A model generated the notes under the pieces. It saw nothing but the letters and a program-made list of their open reading frames with translations, was not told where the DNA came from and ran no database searches. From NCBI GenBank assembly GCA_936432065.2, contig OW386285.2, positions 181,322,088-181,386,087 on the forward strand: a stretch of DNA of 64,000 bases, given 5' to 3'. The translations under genes and the position numbers were made by a program. Positions 21,096 through 30,828 of the stretch are shown one piece after another (position 1 is the stretch's first letter; each line of letters begins with the position of its first letter). This stretch comes from Rutpela maculata. Its lineage: Eukaryota > Arthropoda > Insecta > Coleoptera > Cerambycidae.

Positions 21096-21261
21096 AGGCC
21101 GTCATTCTCGGTTCATTACGTCTGCTCGGGGCACACGATTCCCGGATCCAGTAGTCACTTACCACACGGGTGTGGGGAGTGGCTGCCGGTACTACCAGCT
21201 CCTCTCTGTGCGGATCGGAGCCACAGAGAAGGGTGACTTGTTTTTAACAAAAAAAAAAAAT
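21096..21261 (+). mobile_element. Family A copy 9, 3'-end fragment fused to copy 8
   Basis: This is a second, tandem copy of the last codons (VILGSLRLLRAHDSR region) and complete 3' UTR, with both hairpins, ending in poly(A) (21,249-21,261) and a short AT tract. No poly(A) or TAA separates it from copy 8. Confidence 0.78.
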
Positions 21262-21264
21262 AAT

Positions 21265-21655
21265 ATATTTTTTTTCTTTTAACTGTTTAACGTCGGCCTA
21301 TTTCCGCTACCAGGGCCTATCACCGACGCCAGGAGACGAGCTACCCCCAACCTGGAAAATTTTCCGAACCTCTTCCCTTAAGAAGAGTAGGGATCTTTTA
21401 CTTGCCTAACATTTAACAGATAAGGGACCGCCTGCTTTACATCCCCTCCGAAGGATGGTATATCCACTACGTAATCCTCTTCTGAAATTACGTAACTTCC
21501 GAGTATACACTGATATACAAGCCTCTAGAAGGTGGGACGAGAACGCTGTATTTGCCAAGATGGGAGCCCATTCAAGTACTAACCGCGCTCAACGTTTCTT
21601 CAACGGAATATCGACTGATATTCACATTGAAGTCGCCTCTACGCTCGCCCCTAAA
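21265..21655 (-). mobile_element. 5S-rRNA-derived SINE-like element in a TAA repeat
   Basis: On the minus strand, bases 21,620 to 21,541 resemble the middle and 3' half of 5S rRNA: GAGCGCGGTTAGTACTTGAA TGGG is close to the 5S internal control region, followed by a CTTGG and ACAGCGT match. About 270 bases of unrelated body follow, ending in a T/A-rich tail at about 21,265. Both sides abut A/T microsatellites (TAA on the right). The layout (5S-like head, LINE-like tail) is that of SINE3-type elements. An alternative is a chance 5S pseudogene fragment. Confidence 0.6.
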
Positions 21656-21783
21656 AATAATAATAATAATAATAATAATAAAAGATCTTTATTGGTCATA
21701 CAAGTAAACAATACAAATATAACCAAAAGGCCGCCGACCGAGGTCCTTCAGCCTGTTCATTACATAATTTAATATTTATTGCA

Positions 21784-22503
21784 AAAAAAACCGCTGCCCA
21801 AGGAATCACTACTTCCACATCCAGATTCTCTATCCAAGTCACTCACAACGAAGAAACTTTGTATGTGAAAATAATGGTTTATGGAACTTCTACCCCAAAA
21901 ACCCATAAAACGATACCCCACATCGGTAGTGGGGTGGGGGTGGTGATAGGGTGTGGGGTGGATGAAGTAAAAAAAATATTTTGAGGTTTCTGGTTTTTGT
22001 ACATACACTAAATCACAAATTTTTTTCATCCCCTTTAATAATGGGGTGGGGGTGGTAATGGGGGTGGCTAATACCAAACATTTTTTTGAGACCTTAGCTT
22101 CTCTTGTATATACTAAATACCAATTTTATCAACTCTTACCTGCTTGATTTACCCATTTACCCCAAAATTTACCCCAATTTACCCCCCAACCCTTCGTCGG
22201 AACAACATAAAAATATAATCTAGTTCCAGATCTCGCTAAAGTACATACGTGTACCAAATTTCAAGTCAATATCTTAAACGGTTCCAGAGTAAACGTGCGC
22301 ACAAAAAAAAGTTACAGACAGACAGACATACCGACAGACAGACCTACAGACAGACCGTCAGACAGACCGACAAACAGACAGAAATTTTTTTTCGCTCAAA
22401 CTTAAAATTTCGACGTTTCATGACATTTTAAGCCTATTTGAACAATAAAAATTTTTAAAAATTTTTTTGTCGTTAGTATACTTCCACTGGATATGGAAGT
22501 AAT
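21784..22503 (+). repeat. ACTTCCACATCCAG repeat family, copy a
   Basis: The repeat starts with CCGCTGCCCAAGGAATCACT and ends with a short inverted ACTTCC..TGGAAGT motif. It contains C-rich (CCACCCCCA-type) stretches and a (GACA)n run. Other copies are at 38,668-39,176, 46,870-47,563, about 47,650-48,130 (partial) and, inverted, 49,535-50,035 and 50,104-50,790. I see no coding capacity. It is a dispersed non-autonomous repeat of unknown class. Confidence 0.75.
22315..22384 (+). repeat. Imperfect (GACA)n microsatellite
   Basis: CAGA/GACAGAC units are repeated for about 70 bases inside the ACTTCCACATCCAG repeat. Shorter versions occur in the other copies. Confidence 0.85.
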
Positions 22504-22671
22504 TAAATATAGTGAAAAGTAAGATCAATTTCAGTGTTTCATAATACAATAGAAAAAAAAAAGAATATTTCATACTACAATTTAAAGTATAAAGTATATG
22601 ATGATTGAAAGCAAAAATACAAATAGGAGAATATCAAAAAGAAAGTGTTTTTTTAGCTACTTGTAAGGAAA

Positions 22672-23040
22672 TCAAAATTTCTTGAATCTCTTGGGAAAAT
22701 GACACCTTAGCCTCTGAACTGTTCGTGATCTCAGGAGAGGATTTATAATCTCTAAATTTTGAGGACTTCGTGTGAATCTCTGGGAAAGCATATTTAGTCT
22801 TTCCTGGATAGGATTGACTTTCAACTTGGTATAAAGATAATTATTAGAAGGCTTGTGGAGTGGATTCCTCGGATGGCGCATCTTCGTAATTAGTCTCAAA
22901 GCGGAGGTTTCAGCAACTTGGATGTTTTTTGTGATTGATTTACGGCAGATATAAAGTATGTCCATAATCTAAAAGAGGCCGGCAAATGGATTTGTATATT
23001 TTGGCTGCATTTTTAATTAATTGTTACTTAAAAAATCAGC
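22672..23040 (-). pseudogene. C-terminal fragment of a non-LTR reverse transcriptase
   Basis: On the minus strand the sequence reads IYKSICRPLLDYGHTLY, then after a one-base frame change QVAETSALRLITKMRHP and NPIQERLNMLS. This pattern (a conserved YG box, then a xxALR.I....HP helix) is typical of the region after the RT domain in jockey/R1/I-type elements. About 97 codons remain open (22,672-22,965). It is an old truncated insertion unrelated to families A and B. The clade cannot be assigned from so little. Confidence 0.6.
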
Positions 23041-23326
23041 AACGCCATAATGACTGAAATGGTTTTTCAGGCTTTCTATTAAGACGTCTTTACACTTTTC
23101 AACTTCAGTCACACAATAAGATCATATAAAAATTTCTGACATCAACTCCCTAGCTATAACGTGATACATGAATCATCACACTTTTTGATTTTTTTTGTCA
23201 GTTCTTATTTTAAAAGGTCTGCTTTCTGGTTTGTATTAATAAAAAGTGACTAGATAGTAGATTGATAAGAAGGCGAATTAAATGTAATGTTTAGTTTTTA
23301 ACATCTTAAGATCTTTTCTAAATGTA

Positions 23327-23857
23327 TACAGGGTGTCCCAAGACGATTTAGCCAAGCTCTAGTTCCTAAACAGTTTGAGATATTTCAGTGAGACAAAAAA
23401 CATACTTTTTAGCTATGAGGGTGCTTTAAAATAATAGTGAAAAAAATGTTTATAAAAAAGCCACTCTTAAAAATTCAACCCTTTACTCTGAAATTTTAAA
23501 TGATGTATGTTTTTTACATTTCATTGTTTGTTTTTCAATTCTCTATCCAATACTTTTTTCCAATTGAAAATCGGTTAATAAATAGCTGAGAAAATGAACA
23601 TTTAAATCAAGTTAGCCATGAACAAATGAGTAAATTACATGTCCGTTTAAAGCAAAACAAAAAAAAATAACAATTTATTTGAATTATTTTAAACAACTTA
23701 AAATTTTAGAGTTGGTTGAATTTTTAAAGGTGGCTTTTTTAGGAACATTTTTTTCATTATAATTTTAGCCAAAAAGTACATTTTTTGTCCCACTGAAATA
23801 TCTCAAACGATTTAGGAACTAGAGCTTGTCTAAATCAGTTTGGGATACCCTGTATGT
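23327..23857. mobile_element. Mariner-type MITE with ~65-bp TIRs
   Basis: The left end TACAGGGTGTCCCAAGACGA and the right end are inverted copies (23,328-23,392 and 23,795-23,856) flanked by TA. The interior also has weak inverted symmetry and no ORF. It is probably mobilised by a Tc1/mariner transposase. Confidence 0.75.
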
Positions 23858-23989
23858 ACTTTTAACATTTTTTATTGTTACTGGTAGGTAATAAATTATA
23901 TAGCATTAGCCCGTAATAAAATATAAATCTTTGGGTATGACATTTTCTAATTTTAGTTTACATTTTACGTTTAATTGAAAAATTTGTTA

Positions 23990-24223
23990 TCTAATATATA
24001 AAAATCTCGTGTTACAGTGTTTGTTATCGAACTCCTCCGAAACGGCTTGACCGATTTTTATGAAATTTTTGGTGTATATTTGGTAGATCTGAGAATAGGT
24101 CGTAGGCTACTTTTTATACCCCTAGGTGATAAGGGTGGCCCTATCCAGAAATTTTATTTTTATTTTTTGGACAAAAATTTATAATGTATTATATGGCAAA
24201 ACAACGTTTGCTGGGTCAGCTAG
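23990..24223 (+). mobile_element. Non-autonomous Helitron
   Basis: The element begins with TC (TCTAATATATAAAAATC) and ends with CTAG preceded by a short hairpin (GCTGGGTCAGC). It sits between A and T with no target duplication, as Helitrons do. The body (CTCGTGTTACAG, GAACTCCTCCGAAACGG, GGGTGGCCC) resembles a class of short insect Helitrons I know. It has no coding capacity. Confidence 0.75.
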
Positions 24224-25985
24224 TATAATATAAAAAAATAATTTCTCTGACTTCCTTAAAAAAAAAAACCACAAGCTTCACAAAAAAAATAAGGATGCTA
24301 TTGCAATATATTTCTTAAAATAATAATATGAAGTAGATGCTCTTCATAATGACACTATATACTTTGAAATGCACAAAAATCTTGAGTTTTAAGAAGGAAA
24401 ACGAAAAATTATACAGTAAGTTAAGAGAATCTAATATTTTTCCCCTTATAGCATGCTTATGAGTGGTACAGTTTTTTGAGCTAATACGTGTTTCGATTAT
24501 CATTTTATGTTCTACAAATTTAGTTTCTTGAATTTTTTCTGTATTTGTTATGTCGAATTATGAGTATTTTTTTGAAAAAAAGTGGGAAAATAGCATTTTA
24601 AAATTTTTTGGGATTATATGAGAAAATTCAGCTGGATAACGGGCAGATTCGGAACGTTCGATCTGAAACTAACAAAAAATCCGTGTTTCCCAAACGATTT
24701 CAGATTTAGTATTAGACTTCACATTATTTAAATCCTTTCTCAGATTAATAGTAGTAGAAAAGAAATCAAAACCTGACGAGAAATTATAGACATCAACAGC
24801 TGCAGTTTTAGTCAAGTAATAGTGGAGTCAAATTAACCGCCAGTTTCACAATCGTTGGTTAACTAATTAGGTTAGGATTTGACCAAAAGTTTATCATAAA
24901 AATCTGTGACATTAACAGCCGGTTTTACAATTGTTGGTTCATTAATAGTTAGGATTTGACCAATGCTTTATTACCATGAAGGTAAGAATGTCTGGTTAAG
25001 TTGTGTTTACTAATAATAATTATAACTTTCAAGTTCTGGTTAGTCAACCAAAAAGATAACCCACGCTTGTGAAACTGACTGTAAGCATCAAAATAGGTGA
25101 ATAATGAATTCTCTGGCGGCAGCAATTTTATTGTGTTAATTTGTTGTAGGCATAATAACAAGTGCTATGAGAAATGTGTGATTAAATCCATTCATTTATT
25201 CTTGTAAAATTTAAACAATTTTTGTTTCAACATTGAAATTTTCTGCTATTTTTCTCATTATCTCCGATCCAAAAATAAAAATACCAAATTGTTTGCAATA
25301 ATATTTTGAAAACTAGGCCTATGAAAAATTATTTTGATAATTTGTTAATTTGTAAAAAACAAAAACCACACAAAATTGCTTTTCTTGGTAATTTAAGAAA
25401 TATAACGTAATGATGCATCAATTTTAACGAAAGTTGGTGAAACTATGCCCTTTATTGAACTGAACCTTCATGCCAAATATTGTCGCAAAATATTTATTCA
25501 AATGGCTAAAAACCAATAATAATTTCGAAATTTCCTTCCCTTATTGTTTAAGTATCGACTCGTAGGAGGACATTTTTTTTAAATGTAGCTGTTTACATGT
25601 AATTTACAATGGTATTCATTGAAATTTGTTTAGAAATAATTTTCAAAATTATATTTATGAACAACCTCCAATAACTCTGAGGATTTTTTATCAAACCAAA
25701 AACGGCTAGCGAATTTTGAAAATCGATGAAATATCTAACATTTTTCTTAGAAAAAATGGTGATCTATTTTCTTGCATTTGGGCAGAGATACGTCAGTTTT
25801 TGCATCTCAGTCGCTTATAAATAACCATATTGATATTTTTCTTATTTGGACTGGTTATTACTAAATACACCTTGAAAAAAGATTTCCTATATTATGACAA
25901 TATATTTATTTAGAAATATTTTCTAAGATGAAGAAAATGTTTTTTTTTGCAATTATATACTTAAAACTATTATTTCAATTTTCAA
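24224..25985. other. Gene-free AT-rich DNA
   Basis: Apart from the putative MITE at 24,841-25,077 I see nothing definable here: short ORFs only, many A and T runs, no recognisable protein or RNA. Confidence 0.6.
24841..25077. mobile_element. Putative MITE with ~21-bp TIRs
   Basis: The ends CAGTTTCACAATCGTTGGTT and the reverse complement of AACCCACGCTTGTGAAACTG are inverted copies with a few mismatches. An internal partial duplication (24,907-24,960) repeats the left end. I see no clear target duplication. Confidence 0.5.
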
Positions 25986-25994
25986 TAGAGAAAA

Positions 25995-26502
25995 TATTTA
26001 CTAGTGAAATATTTTTATCGAACTCCTCTTTACGTTTCCTTAAATATATAAGGAATAAAAACCAGACTGCAACCAACAGCTATTCTCCGGACTAATGCCC
26101 CGCCGAGCGCTGAATTACGAATTACAAGCCTGGCCGCATGAAATGCAATAACTGTGTATTGCCACAAAACGCTAAAGTTTCGATTTTAATAGACACCAGC
26201 CGAAAGACTTCCTACTTAAAGGAGCTCTCGAAACTGCAGTCTGTAAGTGGTATGGGGTGGCTGTCTCCTTTAAGTAGGAATAAGTCTTTCGGCTGGTGTC
26301 TATTAAAATCAAAACTTTAGCGTTTTGTGGCAATACACAGTTATTGCACTTAATGCGGCCAGGCTTGTAATTCGTAATTCAGTGCTCGGCAAGGCATTAG
26401 TCCGGAGAATAGCTGTTGGTTGCAGTCTGGTTTTTATTCCTTATATATTTAAGGAAACGTATGGAGGAGTTCGACAAAAATGTTTCACTAGTAAATATTC
26501 TG
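25995..26502. repeat. Large palindrome (foldback), about 510 bp
   Basis: The arms 25,995-26,226 and 26,258-26,502 are inverted copies with few mismatches around a spacer of about 30 bp (containing CTGCAGTCTGTAAGTGG). Outer ends read TATTTACTAGTGAAA. No ORF has support; open frames here are by-products. It is probably a foldback-type non-autonomous element. Confidence 0.75.
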
Positions 26503-26849
26503 CCCTCTAAAAGCATACCTACTATAGAAAATATTTGTTTCACAAAATTTTTGTCAATTAAATAAATATCACTTAGTTAAAGAAAACGTGTTTCTCAGTT
26601 TCAGCGACATTTTGTTTGAAACAATTAGTGTAAAATTTCTGTTGAAGATATTTGAATTTTAATTTAAGAAAACAAGAAAAGTGATACATTTTTATTTAAA
26701 AATGAAAGGACCCCGCACAATTTCTTATATAAAAGTGGCTTCTGTTAAATTGGCTGAATTTCTGATATGTTCTATATTTTGGGCCCCGGATCAAATATCC
26801 CAAACCATCAGGGCTTCAAGATAGAGCCGGTTAAAGTTGGAATTATGAG

Positions 26850-28190
26850 GTATTGGCCGTACATCGAGCATTATTCAAATGATGCCCTTGTTCTTGTGTC
26901 TGGAGAGTTTTAGTTGACCTACGGTGAGGGAAAACCTGTCAATGATTATTCAGTGTCATGCACCAACATGTCAGATGACGTCACATCGGGTCATTCCATG
27001 TCACATGCAGTCATATCAGGTCATTCCCTGTTATTGGGACAATTAGTCAATGCTAGGAGTAATTGTAGAGTGAGTATGAGAGAATGGGAGAGAGAAAGTG
27101 AGAGAGAGAGAGAACTTGGTGGTAATGAAGGACAATCTACGGTATTATCCGAGCATCGAGCAGTATTCTGAAGCTAAGTATGGCACTCTACGTATTTCGA
27201 CATTAATAAAATGAAGTATTCTTCAACATAAGTATTCTCTAGATATTTCATATAAAATATCTACACATAAAGCGGCAATAGCTAGCAAATTTTCTATTTA
27301 TTTTGTTTTCTATGTACTATATACCTCCAGAGAGCAACCGGCATGGATATCAGATATTTCCTTTTACCACAAATTAACATCTGTATAACTTAAGACTCAA
27401 CGAGTCTACGGGAACAGCTATGAGTAGTGAATCCTTTCTCCCATCCCTAATCATATCCTGCGCATCTCTTCTTTAATTGCTTTGTAGTAGCCTATTACGC
27501 GTGACTCCCTTTTCGTGACCACGACCTGCTCTCGATCACTCTCCTTCCAATACACGTAAACTTCAGAATATTGCTCGATACTTATGTTACCGTGGATGAC
27601 CTTTCAATCCCACGTACCATAGAGTATCTTCAGAGTACCGTGAATGAGTATCAAATGTTTGTGAGGTGAAGTACGGTACCGGTTTCAGTGAGTGGACCTT
27701 GATCAGCGAAGTTAAGCACTCCGGGCGAGTCTGTCACTTGGATGGGTGATCGTATCTCATCTCGCCGTCCTAGTTAAGTGGTAGAGTAGCATTAGCTAAA
27801 CTTCGCCAGGACATTAATATAAATAAGGCATAATTAAAAAAAATGGAGTTGAGTACCCCGAAATACGGTAGTGCTTCGGTAGTACTTAGCTTCAGAGTAC
27901 TGCTCAATACTCGATAGTACCGTAAATTGTTCTTGACTATAACCAAATACCTCTCTCTCTCTCTCTCCTACTTGCTCTACAATTACTCCTAGCGTTGACT
28001 AATTGTCCCAATAATAGGGAATGACCTGTTATGACTGCATGTGACGTGGAATAACCCGATGTGACGTCATCTGACAAGTTGGTGCATGACACTGAATAAT
28101 CATTGACAGGTTTTCCCTCACTGTAGGCTAACCAAAACTCTCCAGATCCAAGAACAGGGGCATAATTTGAATAATGTTCGATGCACGGAA
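26850..28190. repeat. Inverted-repeat structure with ~330-bp arms
   Basis: Bases 26,850-27,190 are repeated inverted at 27,875-28,190 (shared features: TGACGTCA, the GGTCATTCC region, a GA-rich tract). The central 680 bp contains a third partial copy of the arm end (27,560-27,600) and a 5S-like stretch (27,695-27,752). It may be one non-autonomous transposon with long TIRs, or two MITEs. A further related piece (26,700-26,840) has an inverted relative at 40,920-41,115. Confidence 0.6.
27695..27752 (+). pseudogene. 5S rRNA-like fragment
   Basis: The stretch TTGATCAGCGAAGTTAAGCA followed by CGGGCG and ACTTGGATGGGTGATCG matches the internal control region of insect 5S rRNA (ATCACCGAAGTTAAGCA.. 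CGGGCG.. ACTTGGATGGGTGACCG) with a few changes. The 5' third and the 3' end of 5S are not recognisable. It is a truncated 5S copy or the head of a 5S-derived SINE. Confidence 0.65.
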
Positions 28191-28573
28191 AAAAAGCTCC
28201 ACTGATTACAAGATGAATAGCCTTTATCCAAGAATATCTTAGTTTCACTATTCCTCAAATAAAATAATACTTACTTCGAGTATTATGTTATTCTAAAATA
28301 ATGAGATTAGCTTGTTCTCCATTTAAGAATAAGCCGTTATGAATCGAGGAAAGCCTAGTGGTTGTTTTAAGGTGCAGATAGATCTCGTTCTAAGTATATC
28401 TTATTCTTATTTCAATGATGCCTACGTATTTACTATAATACTTTCATATTTGAAAAGAGTTTATATTTGGATTATATCAATTTTAGCTATAATTAAAATA
28501 AATTCAGGCGTAGCTCTACAGGAGTATATAGAATATTTGTTTAAAAACATGCAATATTTGATTTCAATGAAAT

Positions 28574-28847
28574 AAAAACTTTGTAATAAATGCAGCTATT
28601 CTAATTTCAAGTAGTGCCAAAGGCCTGATTTAAAAAATATGTTACAGTTAGATTTAAGAATATGTATTTTCTTCAATGTTTCGAATCAAGAATAAATTAT
28701 TTATATACAGTGTGTCCCATTTTTCACGGTAACACCTTCGTAGCTTAGTTATTACTCATCCAATTTTAACCAAATTTGAATAGATATCAAAAGACCTTTA
28801 CTATATCTTTTTTGTGTAAAACAAAACTGATTTCAGCCATTGACGCG
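28574..28847. repeat. Left arm of a palindrome split by the provirus
   Basis: This arm is the inverted copy of 36,561-36,831. Inside it, TACAGTGTGTCCCATTTTTC (28,706 onward) looks like a mariner-type TIR end. Without the provirus the two arms would form a palindrome of about 540 bp centred on GACGCGTC. Confidence 0.8.
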
Positions 28848-29097
28848 ACTAACGATTTCGACACCCAAAAGTCTCTTTTTAAAAAATTATTAAATTCAAA
28901 AATTTATTTTTTATAAAAATGTTTTAAGTACAATGTATGTATTTAATCTAAGAAAGCTAGTTACAGACTGAATCTAAAACAATGCAAAATAGGAAAGAAG
29001 GCACAGCGCCTTATCTTCTAAGTATCAGGTTACAACTGCTGATGCTGGGAAACATAGTCGTCCCCTTATAATTTAAATGGGGGGTCGATACATAATT
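28848..29097 (-). repeat. 3' LTR of the provirus
   Basis: On the minus strand it starts AATTATGTATCG and ends CGAAATCGTTAGT. An AATAAA-like signal lies in the A/T-rich second half. Compared base by base by eye with 36,311-36,560, I found no difference. Confidence 0.93.
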
Positions 29098-29107
29098 CCT
29101 CCCCTCG
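29098..29107 (-). other. Polypurine tract
   Basis: The minus strand reads CGAGGGGAGG immediately before the 3' LTR, the expected primer site for plus-strand DNA synthesis. Confidence 0.7.
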
Positions 29108-29116
29108 AAGATTCAA

Positions 29117-30809
29117 CTACGGAGTGCAGCGAGGAAGTTGAACGTTTGGTGGGATGGCTTCTGGTCGATTTCCCTCGATGTCTTCATTATGTTTCCTTCG
29201 TCTGGCTAATATACATTTTTTATATGAAAAATATGAGATGATTAAAATAACCATAACATAGAGGAGTACTGTCCATGTACTGGGAATATTGGAGATTCCA
29301 ATTTCGTCATAAGATATTTGGGGTTGATTTTCAATTATTTGTTTTTGAATATCCTGTAGTTCGTCTAGGTTGATATTCTGTAAGTGGATGGTAAAGTTTT
29401 GGTTTGGTGTAGGATTTTCCTCTTGGTCTAGTTCTGGGAAAAATATCGGCTCGTTTTGATTTATGGCTTGCTGTTTATTGCTGATCTTCTCTCGGGTGCT
29501 AATTATTTCGCACCCTATTGGGATGTTGATTAAATAGGTACCAATTAACTTTTGGACCTCTTCTTGTTGTTTACATTTCATGGTGATTGCCTGCTTGCTG
29601 GGAAATATACCAATCCATTGTGTCGATTCTTCTAGTTGCTTGATTACGGCTCTTGTAGTTTTGATCTGGGTTCTTTGACAGCTTGGGGTGTTCTTCATAT
29701 CCAGGAGTTGTATTTCACAAGGGCTGTCTTCGTCGATTTCTTTTATGTCAAGTTTCTTACAAGCATAATATTGTGGTGCCATTTTGGTGCATATGTCACT
29801 TTCGAATGTAAAGTACAATTTGTCTTTTAGCAAATATCTATTATTTGGAATTATTGCCTTGAATTGACTCTGACTATACACAGGAATTGGGTACAGGTGA
29901 TAATAATTAAAGGTTTCAGGGTACATGATTGGTAAACGAAGTAAGTAGGTGATTTTATTATTAAGGATATAACATTCAATTTCTATTAATTTTTCTATTA
30001 GTAGGGTATTTTCTAGTGTTATTTCAAAGGGCAATTGTCCCGGTTGTATATTTTTTTCCAATTTTAGTAGTTCTTTGAACAGATCGACAGTTTTTATTAT
30101 ACTTGGGTGCATGATATTTAATCTGGTGAACGTAATTGAATTTTCTATATCTTGGAGAATAGAGTTAATTATTTCATACATATTTATAATTTGATTTAAA
30201 ATGTCTTTCATGAAGTTAGTAGTTTTGCGTTTTAAGTCTCGTTCAGCAATGGCGGCAATCCGTTCGATTTCTGATTGTAATACTTTTTCATTATGAGATA
30301 TTTGTTGAATGGTTAAATTAAATTTATTAATTATGTCTATAGAGATTGAGTTTTGTTTTGTAATGCTTGCAGCCAATTTATTTTGGTTATTTTGAATTTG
30401 CCTAATGAGATTGTCATACCGTTCTCCGTCGGTGGCATCCAAATTACCAGATATTGATTTAAAAATAGAACCTAGACCGTTTATTAAACCTCTTTTGGTT
30501 CTTTGGGGATGCGGAAGAATTTCTTTTAACTTGATTTCGACCTTTTCTTCCGTCAACTTTAATATTTTAACATAGTTTGATGTATCTTGGGAGTAATTTT
30601 TATTCAAATTAATGCTATGCATAAGATTTTCTGATTGTTCATGTAGCTTATTAATTTCGGTGATAATTGGGTTTAAATCATAGTAATGGATCAAGGTGTG
30701 ACTATATTCTTGTACCTTTGCCAGTCCTAGTTTAAGTGGTATTAATCCGGGGTTGTTTTCTAAGCTTTTGATTGTTATTCTCTCTTGTAATCCGAGTACA
30801 AGGGGAAAT
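29117..30809 (-). CDS. env: Envelope glycoprotein of the provirus (spliced)
   Basis: This is the membrane fusion protein, related to errantivirus Env and the baculovirus F group. The frame is open from 30,809 to the stop at 29,117. No ATG lies before the conserved N-terminal part (SHTLIHYYDLNP), and TTTCAG at 30,815-30,810 is a good 3' splice site, so the start codon and signal peptide should come from an upstream exon, as known for gypsy. A furin-type site RTKR (about 30,490) is followed by a Gly-rich fusion peptide (GLINGLGSIF). A hydrophobic segment (VLLYVMVILIISYF) and a basic cytoplasmic tail (KKCILARRRK) end the protein. No internal stop is seen. Confidence 0.88.
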
Positions 30810-30828
30810 CTGAAATATAACAGTTTAG

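Noticed and set aside
22315..22384. CRISPR-like short repeats
   Set aside because: The GACA units have no spacers of uniform length; it is a microsatellite inside a dispersed repeat.
28339..28575. 78-codon hydrophobic ORF
   Set aside because: AT-rich sequence gives hydrophobic codons by chance; no signal or homologue recognised.
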